The translations under genes were made by a program, and so were the position numbers. A DNA stretch of 64,000 nucleotides from Alphaproteobacteria bacterium (lineage in GTDB: Bacteria > Pseudomonadota > Alphaproteobacteria > UBA9219). Shown here in pieces: positions 25,401 to 33,432 of this stretch (within the stretch, counting starts at the first letter, position 1; the number at the start of each line of letters is the position of its first letter). The stretch is taken from positions 1 to 64,000 of the forward strand of contig JAMFSS010000003.1 of assembly GCA_026225415.1 (NCBI GenBank), given 5' to 3'. The notes under the pieces are model-generated. The model saw only the letters and a list, made by a program, of their open reading frames with translations. It ran no database searches and had not been told where the DNA came from.

Positions 25401-25831
25401 ACCGGAACAAAACTTATGATTTCCGCGCTTTGACCGGCGGGCAAAATCTGGGCGACACGCAAGATGTTGTTTTCACCTATGGCATGAAAACAATTTGTCC
25501 TTTTTCGCCGGTGAATATCAAGGGCATGCGCAGTCTGGGCATCACGGGTGATCTAACCCTGACATGGAACCGGCGCGCGCGGCTTAATGCCGAATGGGTC
25601 GATTATATCGATGTGCCGTTGGATGAACCGCAGGAATTATACGAAGTGGATATCATGAATGGCGCCGCCATTATACGCGCCTTCACCGGCCTGACAGCGC
25701 CCACGGTTATTTATACCGCCGCAGAGCAGACAACGGATTGGGGCGGCGCCATCCCCACGACATTCACCGTGAATATCTATCAAACCAGTTCGCGTTACGG
25801 CAACGGCAATGCCGGAACGGCGATAATTTAA
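22421..25831 (+). CDS. GTA g15-like tail-tip/host-specificity protein
   Basis: A 1136-residue tail-tip protein, the largest of the cluster. The N-terminus (GNAFMPGIGGALFGTLAGSL, RYGAGIPIIYGNARVAGNVIW) and the tail_3-type part (ILNRAGYAAGDYDVSAL, QGYVLQDPMSARGAIEPLQA, EVDVDVIDPSRNFEVNTQ) match GTA gp15. Residues about 245-580 differ: they are beta-rich with propeller-like spacing (SPDGRFVALYAL, IAWVDAQHFVVDD, YTLVYGDAEDY) in the place where gp15 has a TIM-barrel glycosidase-like domain. The C-terminus has LLRGRRGTEAATGTHVLGE. Start taken at 22421, after the repeat, not at the TTG at 22259. Confidence 0.9.
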   Translation: MASVVLRSAGAAVGNAFMPGIGGALFGTLAGSLGGMIDSKLGLGTTVTGPRLENLSVQDSRYGAGIPIIYGNARVAGNVIWSTDLIETQHNTSVGGKGGGSSGVSETTYTYSTHCAVGICAGPIAAINTIWADSTIIYQSGIWSSGIFDNVTIYTGNAGQMPDAFMQSILGAGNVPGYQNLAYIVFDNLQLSNFGNRLPNLTFEIGAASVTTNPVMLGSVDAGISQRAATIQSGTMMPLVLQASGADTKTILVGGYVTTGSTSVFKAEIYDVTENTPVQINSISSASFAASSIADTSWALSPDGRFVALYALTSTNPSHFFVLYDTQTSSFGAIYSVNLTIPATIKQIAWVDAQHFVVDDVVGGIRGLHSFARAGSGIIDLGFTAVWGNSTTIKPFYGAQFTPYAGGLLAYGWVTTSPNILTLQARSVIWRNNALSLGAAYTVLASLALGTGSSPHAHFVQTASAEYTLVYGDAEDYRMVSFEPTASSASITRPWQIFTISFITGTTQFPVFYGDRLLMAQRPAFGNNYLISEVTLGSGSFTLSVDSAVVTGVASEIDFCAARLDDARLLLMGSGGIGYDIGQLCIIERNANGSIAAILADILNRAGYAAGDYDVSALSTCLIQGYVLQDPMSARGAIEPLQAFTPFDLVETNAQLLAVLRGGNAIATVPSTEWRAATDSQTPPPALEITRAQEMDLPREVDVDVIDPSRNFEVNTQRARRIATSARSVQKFALPVVCDADTAKQIAEARLYTAWAERDLVKLSLSRAWLALDPSDVIDLSNGNLLRIASVTQSGGLLQLEGFYSYGVSLNSAASADGGQAVIVTTNLPVPSILYMLDVPLLQNSDDQPGVYVAVTGMSGWKGASVMRSSDGVTYNTITSLSVAATSGIAASVLANGSALYPDNANTVNVQVAQGTLFSCSWIDLTNGANAALLGTEIIQFQTATVIGPGLYTLGNLLRGRRGTEAATGTHVLGENFVLLQSGAVDFVPDILSDRNKTYDFRALTGGQNLGDTQDVVFTYGMKTICPFSPVNIKGMRSLGITGDLTLTWNRRARLNAEWVDYIDVPLDEPQELYEVDIMNGAAIIRAFTGLTAPTVIYTAAEQTTDWGGAIPTTFTVNIYQTSSRYGNGNAGTAII

Positions 25832-25842
25832 TTGGAGATAAA

Positions 25843-26436
25843 ATGACCACAACACCCAACCTCACTCTCTCCTATATCGCATCATCACAGGCGCAAAAAG
25901 AAGTCACGCATAATGCCGCGCTGAACGATCTGGATTTTTTGGTGAAATCCTCCGTTATCGATTACACGCTGGCGACGCCGCCCGCATCACCCAACACGGG
26001 TGATGCCTATATCATCGCGGCCTCGCCCACGGGCGCGTGGGCGGGGTTCGCCAATTGCGTTGCGGGTTATTATGGCGGCTGGTCGATTAAAACGCCTGTT
26101 GCCGGTTGGGCGGTGTGGTCGCGCAACGGCAACCACCTTTTGTATTACACAGGTTCGGCCTGGGCGTTGCTCGACACGCCAAAGATCGATGCGACCACAA
26201 CATGGAATCCGGGCGCCATCACCAATGGCGCGGGCGTCACATCATCGGCAATCACGGTCACGGGTGCCGCATGGGGCGATATGGTTGTGGTGGCGGCACC
26301 CTATGATTTGCAGGGCGTAATGGCCACCGCCTATGTCAACGCCACCAACAGCGCGGTGATACGCGCCAATAATGCAACGGGCGCCACGGTGACTTTGGCA
26401 TCGGGCGTTTGGCGCGTGCGAATTATCAAGGTTTAA
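25843..26436 (+). CDS. DUF2793 phage protein
   Basis: A 197-residue DUF2793 protein (TPNLTLSYIASSQAQKEVTHNAALNDLD and GDAYIIAASPTGAWAGFANCVA are signatures). The family is found after tail-tip genes in alphaproteobacterial phages and GTA-like clusters and may be part of a tail fibre. ATG with an attggaga site 7 nt upstream. The C-terminal half may trimerise. Function unproven. Confidence 0.87.
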   Translation: MTTTPNLTLSYIASSQAQKEVTHNAALNDLDFLVKSSVIDYTLATPPASPNTGDAYIIAASPTGAWAGFANCVAGYYGGWSIKTPVAGWAVWSRNGNHLLYYTGSAWALLDTPKIDATTTWNPGAITNGAGVTSSAITVTGAAWGDMVVVAAPYDLQGVMATAYVNATNSAVIRANNATGATVTLASGVWRVRIIKV

Positions 26437-26483
26437 AAATGTTTGCGCCAAACAAAAACGATTTTACGTCAGGAAATTATAAA

Positions 26484-26948
26484 ATGATTATGCCGCCCGA
26501 TGCCCCTTTGATGCCGCGCCGCATCAACCAGAATGGCATTGATCTGATCAAACAATTCGAAGGGTTGCATCTGTCGCCCTATCTGTGCCCGTCGCGCATC
26601 TGGACGATTGGTTATGGCCATACCCGTACAGTGCGGGCAGGGATGCAGATAACGGAAGCGCAGGCCGACCAATTGCTGGATGAAGATTTACGGTTGTTTG
26701 AACGTAGCGTGTCGCGTTTGGTGACCGTTCCCTTGTCCGATAACCAGTTTGCCGCGCTTGTGTGCTTTTGCTTCAATATCGGCACTGGCAATTTTGAATC
26801 CTCCACGCTTTTGCGGTTGTTGAACAGGGGATGGTATGAACAAGTCCCCGCGCAACTGATGCGATGGAACCGCGCCAATGGCGAAATTTTTGGTGGGCTG
26901 GCGCGACGCCGCGCGGCCGAAGCGCGGTTGTGGAACAAAACCTTATGA
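26484..26948 (+). CDS. GH24 phage endolysin (lysozyme)
   Basis: A 154-residue T4-type lysozyme. The catalytic pattern E-8aa-C-5aa-T is seen in FEGLHLSPYLCPSRIWT, with Cys where T4 lysozyme has Asp, as in some endolysins. LSDNQFAALVCFCFNIGTG and the end FGGLARRRAAEARLW are family blocks. There is no SAR or signal sequence, so release needs a holin. ATG at 26484 has an aggaaa site; 26439 is an alternative. Overlaps the next gene by 4 bp. Confidence 0.9.
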   Translation: MIMPPDAPLMPRRINQNGIDLIKQFEGLHLSPYLCPSRIWTIGYGHTRTVRAGMQITEAQADQLLDEDLRLFERSVSRLVTVPLSDNQFAALVCFCFNIGTGNFESSTLLRLLNRGWYEQVPAQLMRWNRANGEIFGGLARRRAAEARLWNKTL

Positions 26949-27280
26949 AAGACGAACTGGATAACGTCATCGCCCGATATGCGGGCACGAATTTTTGCCA
27001 ATTGGCCGCGCATAAACAGGCGGAATATCTGGGTGCGCTCGCGCAACGCGGTGCATCGGATGCGCTCAAGGCGATTGGGTTGAATGATGCCGGTGCCGCG
27101 TCCGACATTCGCGATATCCGTGATTTGTTACGCGGCTTGCGTGTTTTGAAACATGCGGCATGGACCACTACGTTCCATGCGATTGGCCGCATGCTGGGTT
27201 GGGCGTTTCTGGTGGCAGTCGCGGCGCTCTTTATGAAGGACAAAAGCATTAAGGAAATTGTCGGGGTATTGAACCAATGA
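26945..27280 (+). CDS. Small membrane protein of the lysis cassette
   Basis: A 111-residue protein with a charged helical front and one clear membrane helix near residues 78-97 (TTFHAIGRMLGWAFLVAVAALF). Coupled by 4-bp overlaps to the endolysin before it and the next gene. A holin or holin-associated role is likely from position; the sequence alone does not prove it. Confidence 0.6.
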   Translation: MKDELDNVIARYAGTNFCQLAAHKQAEYLGALAQRGASDALKAIGLNDAGAASDIRDIRDLLRGLRVLKHAAWTTTFHAIGRMLGWAFLVAVAALFMKDKSIKEIVGVLNQ

Positions 27281-27531
27281 AAAAATTTCTGTCCAAACTT
27301 TTTAATTCCCGCAACAGCGAAGTCGAAGCGCATCTGGTGTTGGTGACCGCGGGTGCCTGTGTCTTTATCGGGCTTGCGATCTATCACACGATTATTTTGC
27401 ACAGCAATTTTGACCCCGAAAATTATGGCAGCGGTTTTGGTTATCTGATGGCCGGTGGGGGCGCGGCTTCGTGGGGGCAGGGCATGCAACGAAAAGCACA
27501 GGAAGGAACAGGCAATGAATCCGCTCAATAA
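27277..27531 (+). CDS. Holin-like small membrane protein
   Basis: An 84-residue protein with a first helix near residues 18-40 (EAHLVLVTAGACVFIGLAIYH) and a weaker second hydrophobic stretch (GFGYLMAGGGAA). Small size, two possible helices and a polar C-terminus fit a holin. It overlaps the next gene by 17 bp in another frame. Confidence 0.58.
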   Translation: MKKFLSKLFNSRNSEVEAHLVLVTAGACVFIGLAIYHTIILHSNFDPENYGSGFGYLMAGGGAASWGQGMQRKAQEGTGNESAQ

Positions 27532-27892
27532 AATTTTGCTGGGCATCGGCGCGTTTGTCGCGCTGGTGATTATCGTTGCGTTTGTCTGGTTGTCTTTGGC
27601 CAATGCGCATTTAAAAACGCAACTGGCACAAAGCCAATCGCTGGGCACCGCCTGTATTATTGCCAATCGCGATTTTGCCAGTAAAACCACGCAACAGAAT
27701 AAAGCCGTGGTGGCGTTGCAAAAGGCGGGGCTGGCACGCGAGAAAAAGGCGCAACGGGCAGCCTTCGAAGCGCAAAGAACAGTACGCGCCTATACGCTGG
27801 CCGCCGATAAATTGCGTAAATTAAAAATTACCGGCGATCAATGCGTGGCGGCACAAAATTTGTTTCAGGATTATTTGGGTGCGCGGCCATGA
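27515..27892 (+). CDS. Rz-like inner-membrane spanin
   Basis: A 125-residue protein with one N-terminal membrane helix (LNKILLGIGAFVALVIIVAFVW) and a long charged coiled-coil periplasmic part, the layout of an i-spanin. It would act with the next, overlapping lipoprotein gene to fuse inner and outer membranes at lysis. The start is set at the ATG after acaggca. Confidence 0.75.
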   Translation: MNPLNKILLGIGAFVALVIIVAFVWLSLANAHLKTQLAQSQSLGTACIIANRDFASKTTQQNKAVVALQKAGLAREKKAQRAAFEAQRTVRAYTLAADKLRKLKITGDQCVAAQNLFQDYLGARP

Positions 27893-28140
27893 AAAGAATG
27901 ATGTTGTGCTTTATGCTGTCCGCATGTGCTGCGCCGCCGCCGGTGTTGGAGCCGGTAGATGTTGACATGCCTGTCGTGGTGGCGTGCAGAACTGCGCCGG
28001 TAGAGAAACCGGATTTTGCGTTGCTGCATATAACCGGTGATCAGAATTTGGCGGAGAAGACCAAAGCCGCTTTGATCGAATTAGACCAAAGAAAATCTTA
28101 TGAGGCAGCGCTTCAATCGCAAATCGCGCTGTGCCAATAG
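27889..28140 (+). CDS. Rz1-like outer-membrane spanin lipoprotein
   Basis: An 83-residue lipoprotein: MKRMMLCFMLSACAAPPPV has a lipobox (LSAC) followed by a Pro-rich stretch, the form of an o-spanin. It overlaps the i-spanin gene by 4 bp. Last gene of the phage-like cluster; its stop is 1 bp from the end of the convergent pheA. Confidence 0.78.
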   Translation: MKRMMLCFMLSACAAPPPVLEPVDVDMPVVVACRTAPVEKPDFALLHITGDQNLAEKTKAALIELDQRKSYEAALQSQIALCQ

Positions 28141-28141
28141 G

Positions 28142-28972
28142 CTATTTCTTTCGGAACGGATGGGCCGGATAGATGCCCAGAATTTTGACCTCATGCGCGA
28201 AGAAACCCAGCTCTTCCAACGCCAGGCGCAAACCCGTTTGTTCGGGATGCCCTTCGACATCCACGTAAAATTGCGCCGCCGTGAAGGAACCATCGACCAG
28301 ATATGACTCCAGCTTGGTAATGTTGACGCCATTGGTGGCGAAACCGCCCAACGCCTTATATAACGCCGCCGGAACGCTGCGCACACGAAACACCAGACTC
28401 GTGATGCAAGCGGTATCCGGCGGCGTTTCTTTTGCGTTTGGCGACAAAATCAAAAAACGCGTGGTGTTTGTGGCGCCGTCGGCGATATCGGTTGCCAGGC
28501 TTTCCAACCCATACATTTTGCCGGCCAGATATGACGCTATTGCCGCCACCGATTTATCGCCGCGCCGGGCGATATCTTGCGCCGCGCCCGCCGTGTCGGC
28601 ATGGATGACCGGTTGGATGTCATGCGCGCGCAACCAGCTGCGGCATTGCGCCAAAGCCTGCACATGGCTTTCGACGCGTTTGATGTCTTGCAGTTTCGCG
28701 CCTTTGACGGCCAGCAGATGATGTTGGATGGGTTGATAATGTTCGCCGACGATATGCAGCCCGCCTTGCGGCAACAAATGATGCACATCGGCCACGCGTC
28801 CCGCCACCGAATTTTCGACCGCGATCATCGCCAGATCGGCTTTGCCTTCGCGCACCGCCGCGAACGCGTCTTCGAAACCGAAACAGGGGATTGTTTCGCA
28901 ATTGTCAAAGACGGCGCGGCAGGCCATATCGGAATTGGCGCCATGCGCGCCCTGAAAAGAAATTTTGAGCAT
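28142..28972 (-). CDS. pheA: Prephenate dehydratase
   Basis: A 276-residue monofunctional prephenate dehydratase (prephenate to phenylpyruvate, phenylalanine biosynthesis, cytosol). The PDT domain has SFQGAHGANSDMA, IAVENSVAGRV and the catalytic TTRFLIL. The ACT domain has VPAALYKALGGFATNGVNITKLES, with ESYLV in place of the usual ESRP phenylalanine-binding motif, which could alter feedback inhibition. No chorismate mutase domain. Right next to the phage-like cluster. Confidence 0.92.
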   Translation of the reverse strand: MLKISFQGAHGANSDMACRAVFDNCETIPCFGFEDAFAAVREGKADLAMIAVENSVAGRVADVHHLLPQGGLHIVGEHYQPIQHHLLAVKGAKLQDIKRVESHVQALAQCRSWLRAHDIQPVIHADTAGAAQDIARRGDKSVAAIASYLAGKMYGLESLATDIADGATNTTRFLILSPNAKETPPDTACITSLVFRVRSVPAALYKALGGFATNGVNITKLESYLVDGSFTAAQFYVDVEGHPEQTGLRLALEELGFFAHEVKILGIYPAHPFRKK

Positions 28973-29035
28973 TTAAAAAACGGGTCCAGAGGGTGAAGGT
29001 CAGGGAATACCATAGTGGTTCTTGAATCTCTAGCC

Positions 29036-30130
29036 TTACAATCCTGTACCAATTTTGTGCCGCCACCGGCGAATTTTGCGGATGGCGGTGGGCGAGGGGG
29101 CTTGCAGATGTTTGTAAAACTGGGCGGTGCAGGCTTCCCACGAAAAATGTGCGGCAAAGGCGCAAGGTGCCGAACGCGTGTCGGGCAACGCCAGCGCATC
29201 AGCAACCGCCTGTTGCAGATCGGTATTCAGCCGCGCGAACATTTCGGTGTCGGGAGTGGCGAAAAGATCGGACGGCCCCGGTGCCGGACAGGCGGCGATG
29301 CGCAAACCGCTGGCGCAGGCTTCCAGCAGCACAAGCCCGAACGTATCGGTAAGCGAGGGAAAAACAAACAGATCGGCCGAGGCGTATGATGCCGCCAGTT
29401 CCGCGCCCTGTCTCGTGCCCAAAAAATGCGCGGCGGGATATTTTTGTTGAAGGCTGTGAAGATCGGGGCCGTCGCCAATCACAACCAGACTGCCGGTGGT
29501 TTTTAAATTCAGAAAAGCAGGCAGGTTTTTTTCAATCGCGACGCGCCCGACATAAAGCAAAACAGGGTGCGGCAGAGCGCCGTAAATATCGTTGCGGGCT
29601 GTGGGCGTATAAACTTCCCTATCCACGCCGCGTGACCAACGCATGATGTTATAAAATTTATGCGCGCGCAATTCCTGTTCCATCGATGCTGTGGCGACCA
29701 TCACGCTGGCCGACGGTGCATGAAAACGCCGCAATAGGGCATAGGCGATTTTTTCGACAGCTTGTGCCAGAAAACGCAGCGAACGTGCCGCCAGATATTC
29801 GGGAAAGCGCGTATGATACGATGTGGTGAAAGGCAGCCCCTGCTTTAAACACAGATTGCGTGCCGCCCAACCCAATGGCCCTTCGGTTGCGATATGGATA
29901 AAATCGGGCACGAATTCATGCAGTATTTTACCAAGGCGGGCGCGCGCAAAAAATTCCAAGCGGATTTCGGTATAAGAAGGGACGGCAAAACTGGTGAGGC
30001 GGGTGGTGTCGGGACCTGTTATGCGAACCTCATGCCCCATGCGGGTCAATTCCTGGCTGGTGCGTTCCAGCGTGCGCACGACACCGTTCAGCTGGGGCTT
30101 CCACGCATCGGAAATAATCAGGATTTTCAA
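29036..30130 (-). CDS. GT4 family glycosyltransferase
   Basis: A 364-residue GT-B fold transferase. The N-terminal Rossmann half has ISDAWKPQLNGVVRTLERT, the other LLYVGRVAIEKNLPAFL, GDGPDLHSLQQKY and the ExE-type SLTDTFGLVLLEACASG. Sequence blocks are those of the MgtA/SqdX-like group that glycosylates lipids. A TTG start at 30130 is chosen because the protein then begins LKILIISDAW as the family does; the ORF track extends further with no domain. Divergent from the pilin-like genes. Confidence 0.85.
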   Translation of the reverse strand: MKILIISDAWKPQLNGVVRTLERTSQELTRMGHEVRITGPDTTRLTSFAVPSYTEIRLEFFARARLGKILHEFVPDFIHIATEGPLGWAARNLCLKQGLPFTTSYHTRFPEYLAARSLRFLAQAVEKIAYALLRRFHAPSASVMVATASMEQELRAHKFYNIMRWSRGVDREVYTPTARNDIYGALPHPVLLYVGRVAIEKNLPAFLNLKTTGSLVVIGDGPDLHSLQQKYPAAHFLGTRQGAELAASYASADLFVFPSLTDTFGLVLLEACASGLRIAACPAPGPSDLFATPDTEMFARLNTDLQQAVADALALPDTRSAPCAFAAHFSWEACTAQFYKHLQAPSPTAIRKIRRWRHKIGTGL

Positions 30131-30223
30131 GCAGCTAACCTTTGGTAACGAATGGGTTAAACCCTTCTTAAGGCTTTGATGATAGCCTTGCCGCTGTTTC
30201 CCTGTAAATGTTTGAGTGCAAAG

Positions 30224-30808
30224 ATGTTTCTGCGACAGCCTGTAAAACAGACAAAACGCGGGTTTACCCTGACCGAACTGGCCATCGTTCTGGCCGTGAT
30301 GGGTACGATTTTGGGCGCGATCTGGAGCGCTGCCGCGCATGTGCATGATGCGCAAAAAGGGGAAAGGGCGGAAGCGCAGGTTATCCAGATTCTGAATAAT
30401 TACCGTTCCCTCTATGCCCAGCATGGGGTGGATGTCGCTGACTGGACGGATGTGACCTGCACAGGCGTGAATGCCAATTATTTTCCCGCCGATATGGCGA
30501 ACAGCGCGGCATGCGTTACAAACACGGCGTCAACCTATCCTGTAACGCCATGGACAGCAGCCTATGCGCAGGTGTGGGGTTATCAATCTGCGCAAGGTAT
30601 TATCATTGGATATATAGGGCTTAGCCAAAGCCAATGCATTAATTTTGCGAACAATATTTCAACTTCGCCTGATATTATATGGGAAAATATCAATGGTACC
30701 TCGCAATGGTTGTCGGTGAATGCAACCAATCCTGCTTATACGGCCACACAAATTAGTGCTGATTGTGGCGCCAGTAATACTGTGCAGTTTATGTTCAAGG
30801 CGCGATAA
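30224..30808 (+). CDS. Type IV pilin-like protein 1
   Basis: A 194-residue protein with a type III signal: KQTKRGFTLTELAIVLAVMG has the prepilin peptidase site G|F, the Glu at +5 and the hydrophobic helix. The rest is a beta-rich globular domain with Cys residues (DVTCTGVN, SQCINF, ADCGAS). Such minor pilin-like proteins assemble in type IV pili or related secretion pseudopili. No assembly ATPase or prepilin peptidase lies nearby. The next gene's ATG overlaps its TAA by 1 bp. Confidence 0.8.
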   Translation: MFLRQPVKQTKRGFTLTELAIVLAVMGTILGAIWSAAAHVHDAQKGERAEAQVIQILNNYRSLYAQHGVDVADWTDVTCTGVNANYFPADMANSAACVTNTASTYPVTPWTAAYAQVWGYQSAQGIIIGYIGLSQSQCINFANNISTSPDIIWENINGTSQWLSVNATNPAYTATQISADCGASNTVQFMFKAR

Positions 30809-31419
30809 TGCAAAGGCAGCATAAAAAGAACCGCGCTTTCACTTTAACCGAACTGGCGATTGTGCTTGGTGTTATCGGCGCGGTTATCGGCGCGATTTGG
30901 TATGCGTCCGGCAATGTAAGCGAAGCGCGTAAAGAAAATGATGCGGTTCTTGAAGTGCAGACCGTGGCGCAGAATATTGCCACTTTGATGGTGGGCAGAA
31001 CTTTTCCGGGCGGCGAACTGACATCGAGTATGATCACGGCGCAGACTATTCCGCCCTCTTATGTTGATAGTGCGGCTCCGGCGACTGCCGATAATCCGTG
31101 GAGCGCAAGCAATTTCAAGGTCTTCAATGTCACCAATAATAAGACATTTCGCCTTTCCCTTTACAATGTCCCGCGCAAAGCCTGTCTGGCTTTGCTGACG
31201 CAAATGACGAATTGCCAGACGGGGCAATCGACCTGTCCGACCGTTGTTTGGACCAATGGTGCGGCCACAACCTGTGCGGCATCGCAAAATGGTTGTACGG
31301 GTGCGGTTTTCACCAGCCCGGGCTGGACGAATTTGACAACGACTTTGGCGAACACTTTGTGTAATGCCAACAGCTATACGGGCGGGACGAATTCCGTTGA
31401 ATTCGATTTCACGCCCTAA
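30808..31419 (+). CDS. Type IV pilin-like protein 2
   Basis: A 203-residue paralogue of the previous protein: KKNRAFTLTELAIVLGVIGA has A in place of G at the cleavage site and the same hydrophobic helix. The C-terminal part is rich in Thr/Asn and has six Cys. The two genes are coupled and probably encode partners of the same pilus. They stand alone among lipopolysaccharide-type genes. Confidence 0.8.
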   Translation: MQRQHKKNRAFTLTELAIVLGVIGAVIGAIWYASGNVSEARKENDAVLEVQTVAQNIATLMVGRTFPGGELTSSMITAQTIPPSYVDSAAPATADNPWSASNFKVFNVTNNKTFRLSLYNVPRKACLALLTQMTNCQTGQSTCPTVVWTNGAATTCAASQNGCTGAVFTSPGWTNLTTTLANTLCNANSYTGGTNSVEFDFTP

Positions 31420-32475
31420 CTACCCCATCAGCGATTTATAAAACTGTATCCATTGCCGCGTGACGGATTCGCGCGTGTAATCTTTGATATAGGCGGCGTA
31501 ACCTTGGGCGACTATGGCGCGGCGCAATGTTTCATCATCCAAAACGCGGCGCAAGGCGGTGGTCAGCGCTTTCACATCATCAATCGGTGTTAAAAGGCCG
31601 GTGACATTGTGCGTGACATGCGCGGCGGGCCCCGCGCTGGCGCAGGCGACAAGCGGTGTTCCCGCCGCCCAGGCTTCAAGGATAACGGTGCCGAACGGCT
31701 CATACCGTGACGGCAACACACAGATATCGGCGCTGCGTAACAAAGCGGCGCGGTCGGTGCGCCAGCCAAGGAAACGCACGCGGTCGATAACGCCCAGATT
31801 TTTGGCAAGCGTTTCCAGTTCGCGCCGCAACGGGCCTTCGCCCGCCAGCCACAAAATGCAATCGGGCAGTTGTTGCAGGCTTTGCAGCAAAATATCGAGG
31901 CCTTTTTTGGGGTGCAGCCGCGACAGCGCGAGCAGAACTTTGGCTTCGCGTGGCGTCGCCAATGTTGAACGGTCGATGGGCGGCAGGGCTGCGATATCGG
32001 GGAAGGTCGGGATAAAATGCGCATGGCTTTGCGGCACGCCGCATTTGACCATATGCGCGGTGATATCGCGGGTGACGCCGACCAGATGGTGGCAGGCGCC
32101 GAATTTTTCCACATCATAATAACCGCCGAACCAGCCGACGATGTGCGGCGCGCCTTTTTTAGGCGCTTGCGAAATCGTTTCGCACCGCGCCGGGATAAAA
32201 CTGGCGGCGCGGCGCATCCATGTTTGCACGATATCAGGTTTTTCGCGGGCGATCAGGCGGGCGATGCGGAATTTTTGCAGCGGCAGGAACGCGGGTGACA
32301 GGACTTGTGGTTTAAGCCGGATGCGGGCTTGTTCCAATTCGCGGAAACGCGGCGCGTCTTCATGCATCACCACGCATTGTTCGATGCCTTCGCGTTGCAA
32401 GCTCAGCATCACATCGGTGGCATAGGTTTCCGCGCCGCCCAGGGCTTTGCTGGCCATGATGTGAAGGATTTTCAT
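31420..32475 (-). CDS. GT4 family glycosyltransferase
   Basis: A 351-residue GT-B glycosyltransferase, likely for lipopolysaccharide or another envelope glycan. The N-terminus MKILHIMASKALGGAETYA, the middle LLALSRLHPKKGLDILL, LWLAGEGPLRRELETLA and the catalytic SRYEPFGTVILEAWAAG are typical. It ends 5 bp from lpxA (upstream on the same strand), so both could be in one transcript with fabZ. Substrate unknown. Confidence 0.87.
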   Translation of the reverse strand: MKILHIMASKALGGAETYATDVMLSLQREGIEQCVVMHEDAPRFRELEQARIRLKPQVLSPAFLPLQKFRIARLIAREKPDIVQTWMRRAASFIPARCETISQAPKKGAPHIVGWFGGYYDVEKFGACHHLVGVTRDITAHMVKCGVPQSHAHFIPTFPDIAALPPIDRSTLATPREAKVLLALSRLHPKKGLDILLQSLQQLPDCILWLAGEGPLRRELETLAKNLGVIDRVRFLGWRTDRAALLRSADICVLPSRYEPFGTVILEAWAAGTPLVACASAGPAAHVTHNVTGLLTPIDDVKALTTALRRVLDDETLRRAIVAQGYAAYIKDYTRESVTRQWIQFYKSLMG

Positions 32476-32480
32476 GGGCG

Positions 32481-33278
32481 TCAGTCGTCGTGTTTGGGCT
32501 GACAGATCGGGCGGTCATTCGCGCCGCGGATAAAATCGACGATCTGTGCGACCTGGGCGTGGTCTTTGTAATGCGTCGCGGTTTCTTCCAGCCGTTCGCT
32601 CAGATTGCCTTCATGCGCGAACAACATGCGGTACGCGCTGCGCAACGCGCGGATATCGTCGCGGCCAAAACCGCGGCGCTCCAACCCGACCATATTTAAT
32701 CCCGCCAAATGGGCGCGTTCGCCTTTCACAAGGCCGAACGGTATCACATCTTTTTCCACACCCGACATACCGCCGATAATGGCGAATGATCCGATACGCA
32801 CGAATTGATGAACTGCCGACAACCCGCCAATGATGACATAATCGCCAATCGTCACATGCCCCGCCAGCGTGGCGTTGTTGGCCAGCACGACATTATCGCC
32901 GATCTTGCAATCATGCGCGACATGCGCGCCCACCATGTATAAACCGTTGGCGCCGATTTTGGTCAACCCGCCGCCGCCTTCGGTGCCGGGATGCATGGTG
33001 ACATATTCGCGGATCTGGTTTTTCGCGCCGATTTCCAATACGGTTTCTTCGCCGTTGAATTTTAAATCCTGCGGGCGCAGGCCGATGGCCGCAAAAGGAT
33101 AGATGGTTGTGTCGGCGCCGATATTTGTGATGCCATCGACCACCACATGCGAAACCAGTTTGACGCGGTCGCCCACGGTGACTTTGGCGCCCACGGTGCA
33201 GAAAGGCCCGATGGAAACATCGGCGCCCAGTTTGGCGCTGGGGTCGATCAGGGCGGTGGGGTGGATGGATGAGGGCAT
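32481..33278 (-). CDS. lpxA: UDP-N-acetylglucosamine acyltransferase
   Basis: A 265-residue LpxA, first step of lipid A synthesis (acylates UDP-GlcNAc with hydroxyacyl-ACP, cytosol). The left-handed beta helix starts MPSSIHPTALIDPSAKLG; GAHVAHDCKIGDNV contains the catalytic His, IGGLSAVHQFVRIG and the helical C-terminal domain follow. The ORF track start lies upstream in a GC repeat; the ATG at 33278 is right for the family. Follows fabZ as in many Gram-negatives, though lpxD is not present. Confidence 0.94.
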   Translation of the reverse strand: MPSSIHPTALIDPSAKLGADVSIGPFCTVGAKVTVGDRVKLVSHVVVDGITNIGADTTIYPFAAIGLRPQDLKFNGEETVLEIGAKNQIREYVTMHPGTEGGGGLTKIGANGLYMVGAHVAHDCKIGDNVVLANNATLAGHVTIGDYVIIGGLSAVHQFVRIGSFAIIGGMSGVEKDVIPFGLVKGERAHLAGLNMVGLERRGFGRDDIRALRSAYRMLFAHEGNLSERLEETATHYKDHAQVAQIVDFIRGANDRPICQPKHDD

Positions 33279-33432
33279 GAATGATTTTTGTTTCTTGGCT
33301 GTTTCGCCTTCGGCGAACCCCGCCCCTAGCCCCGCCCGCAAGGGGCGGGGAACTAGTGCAGGATTTTGGCGAAGTTGTTACTTACTTTCCATCGGGGGTG
33401 TAGTTTAGCAAATCAAGCTTGGTGACTTAATG

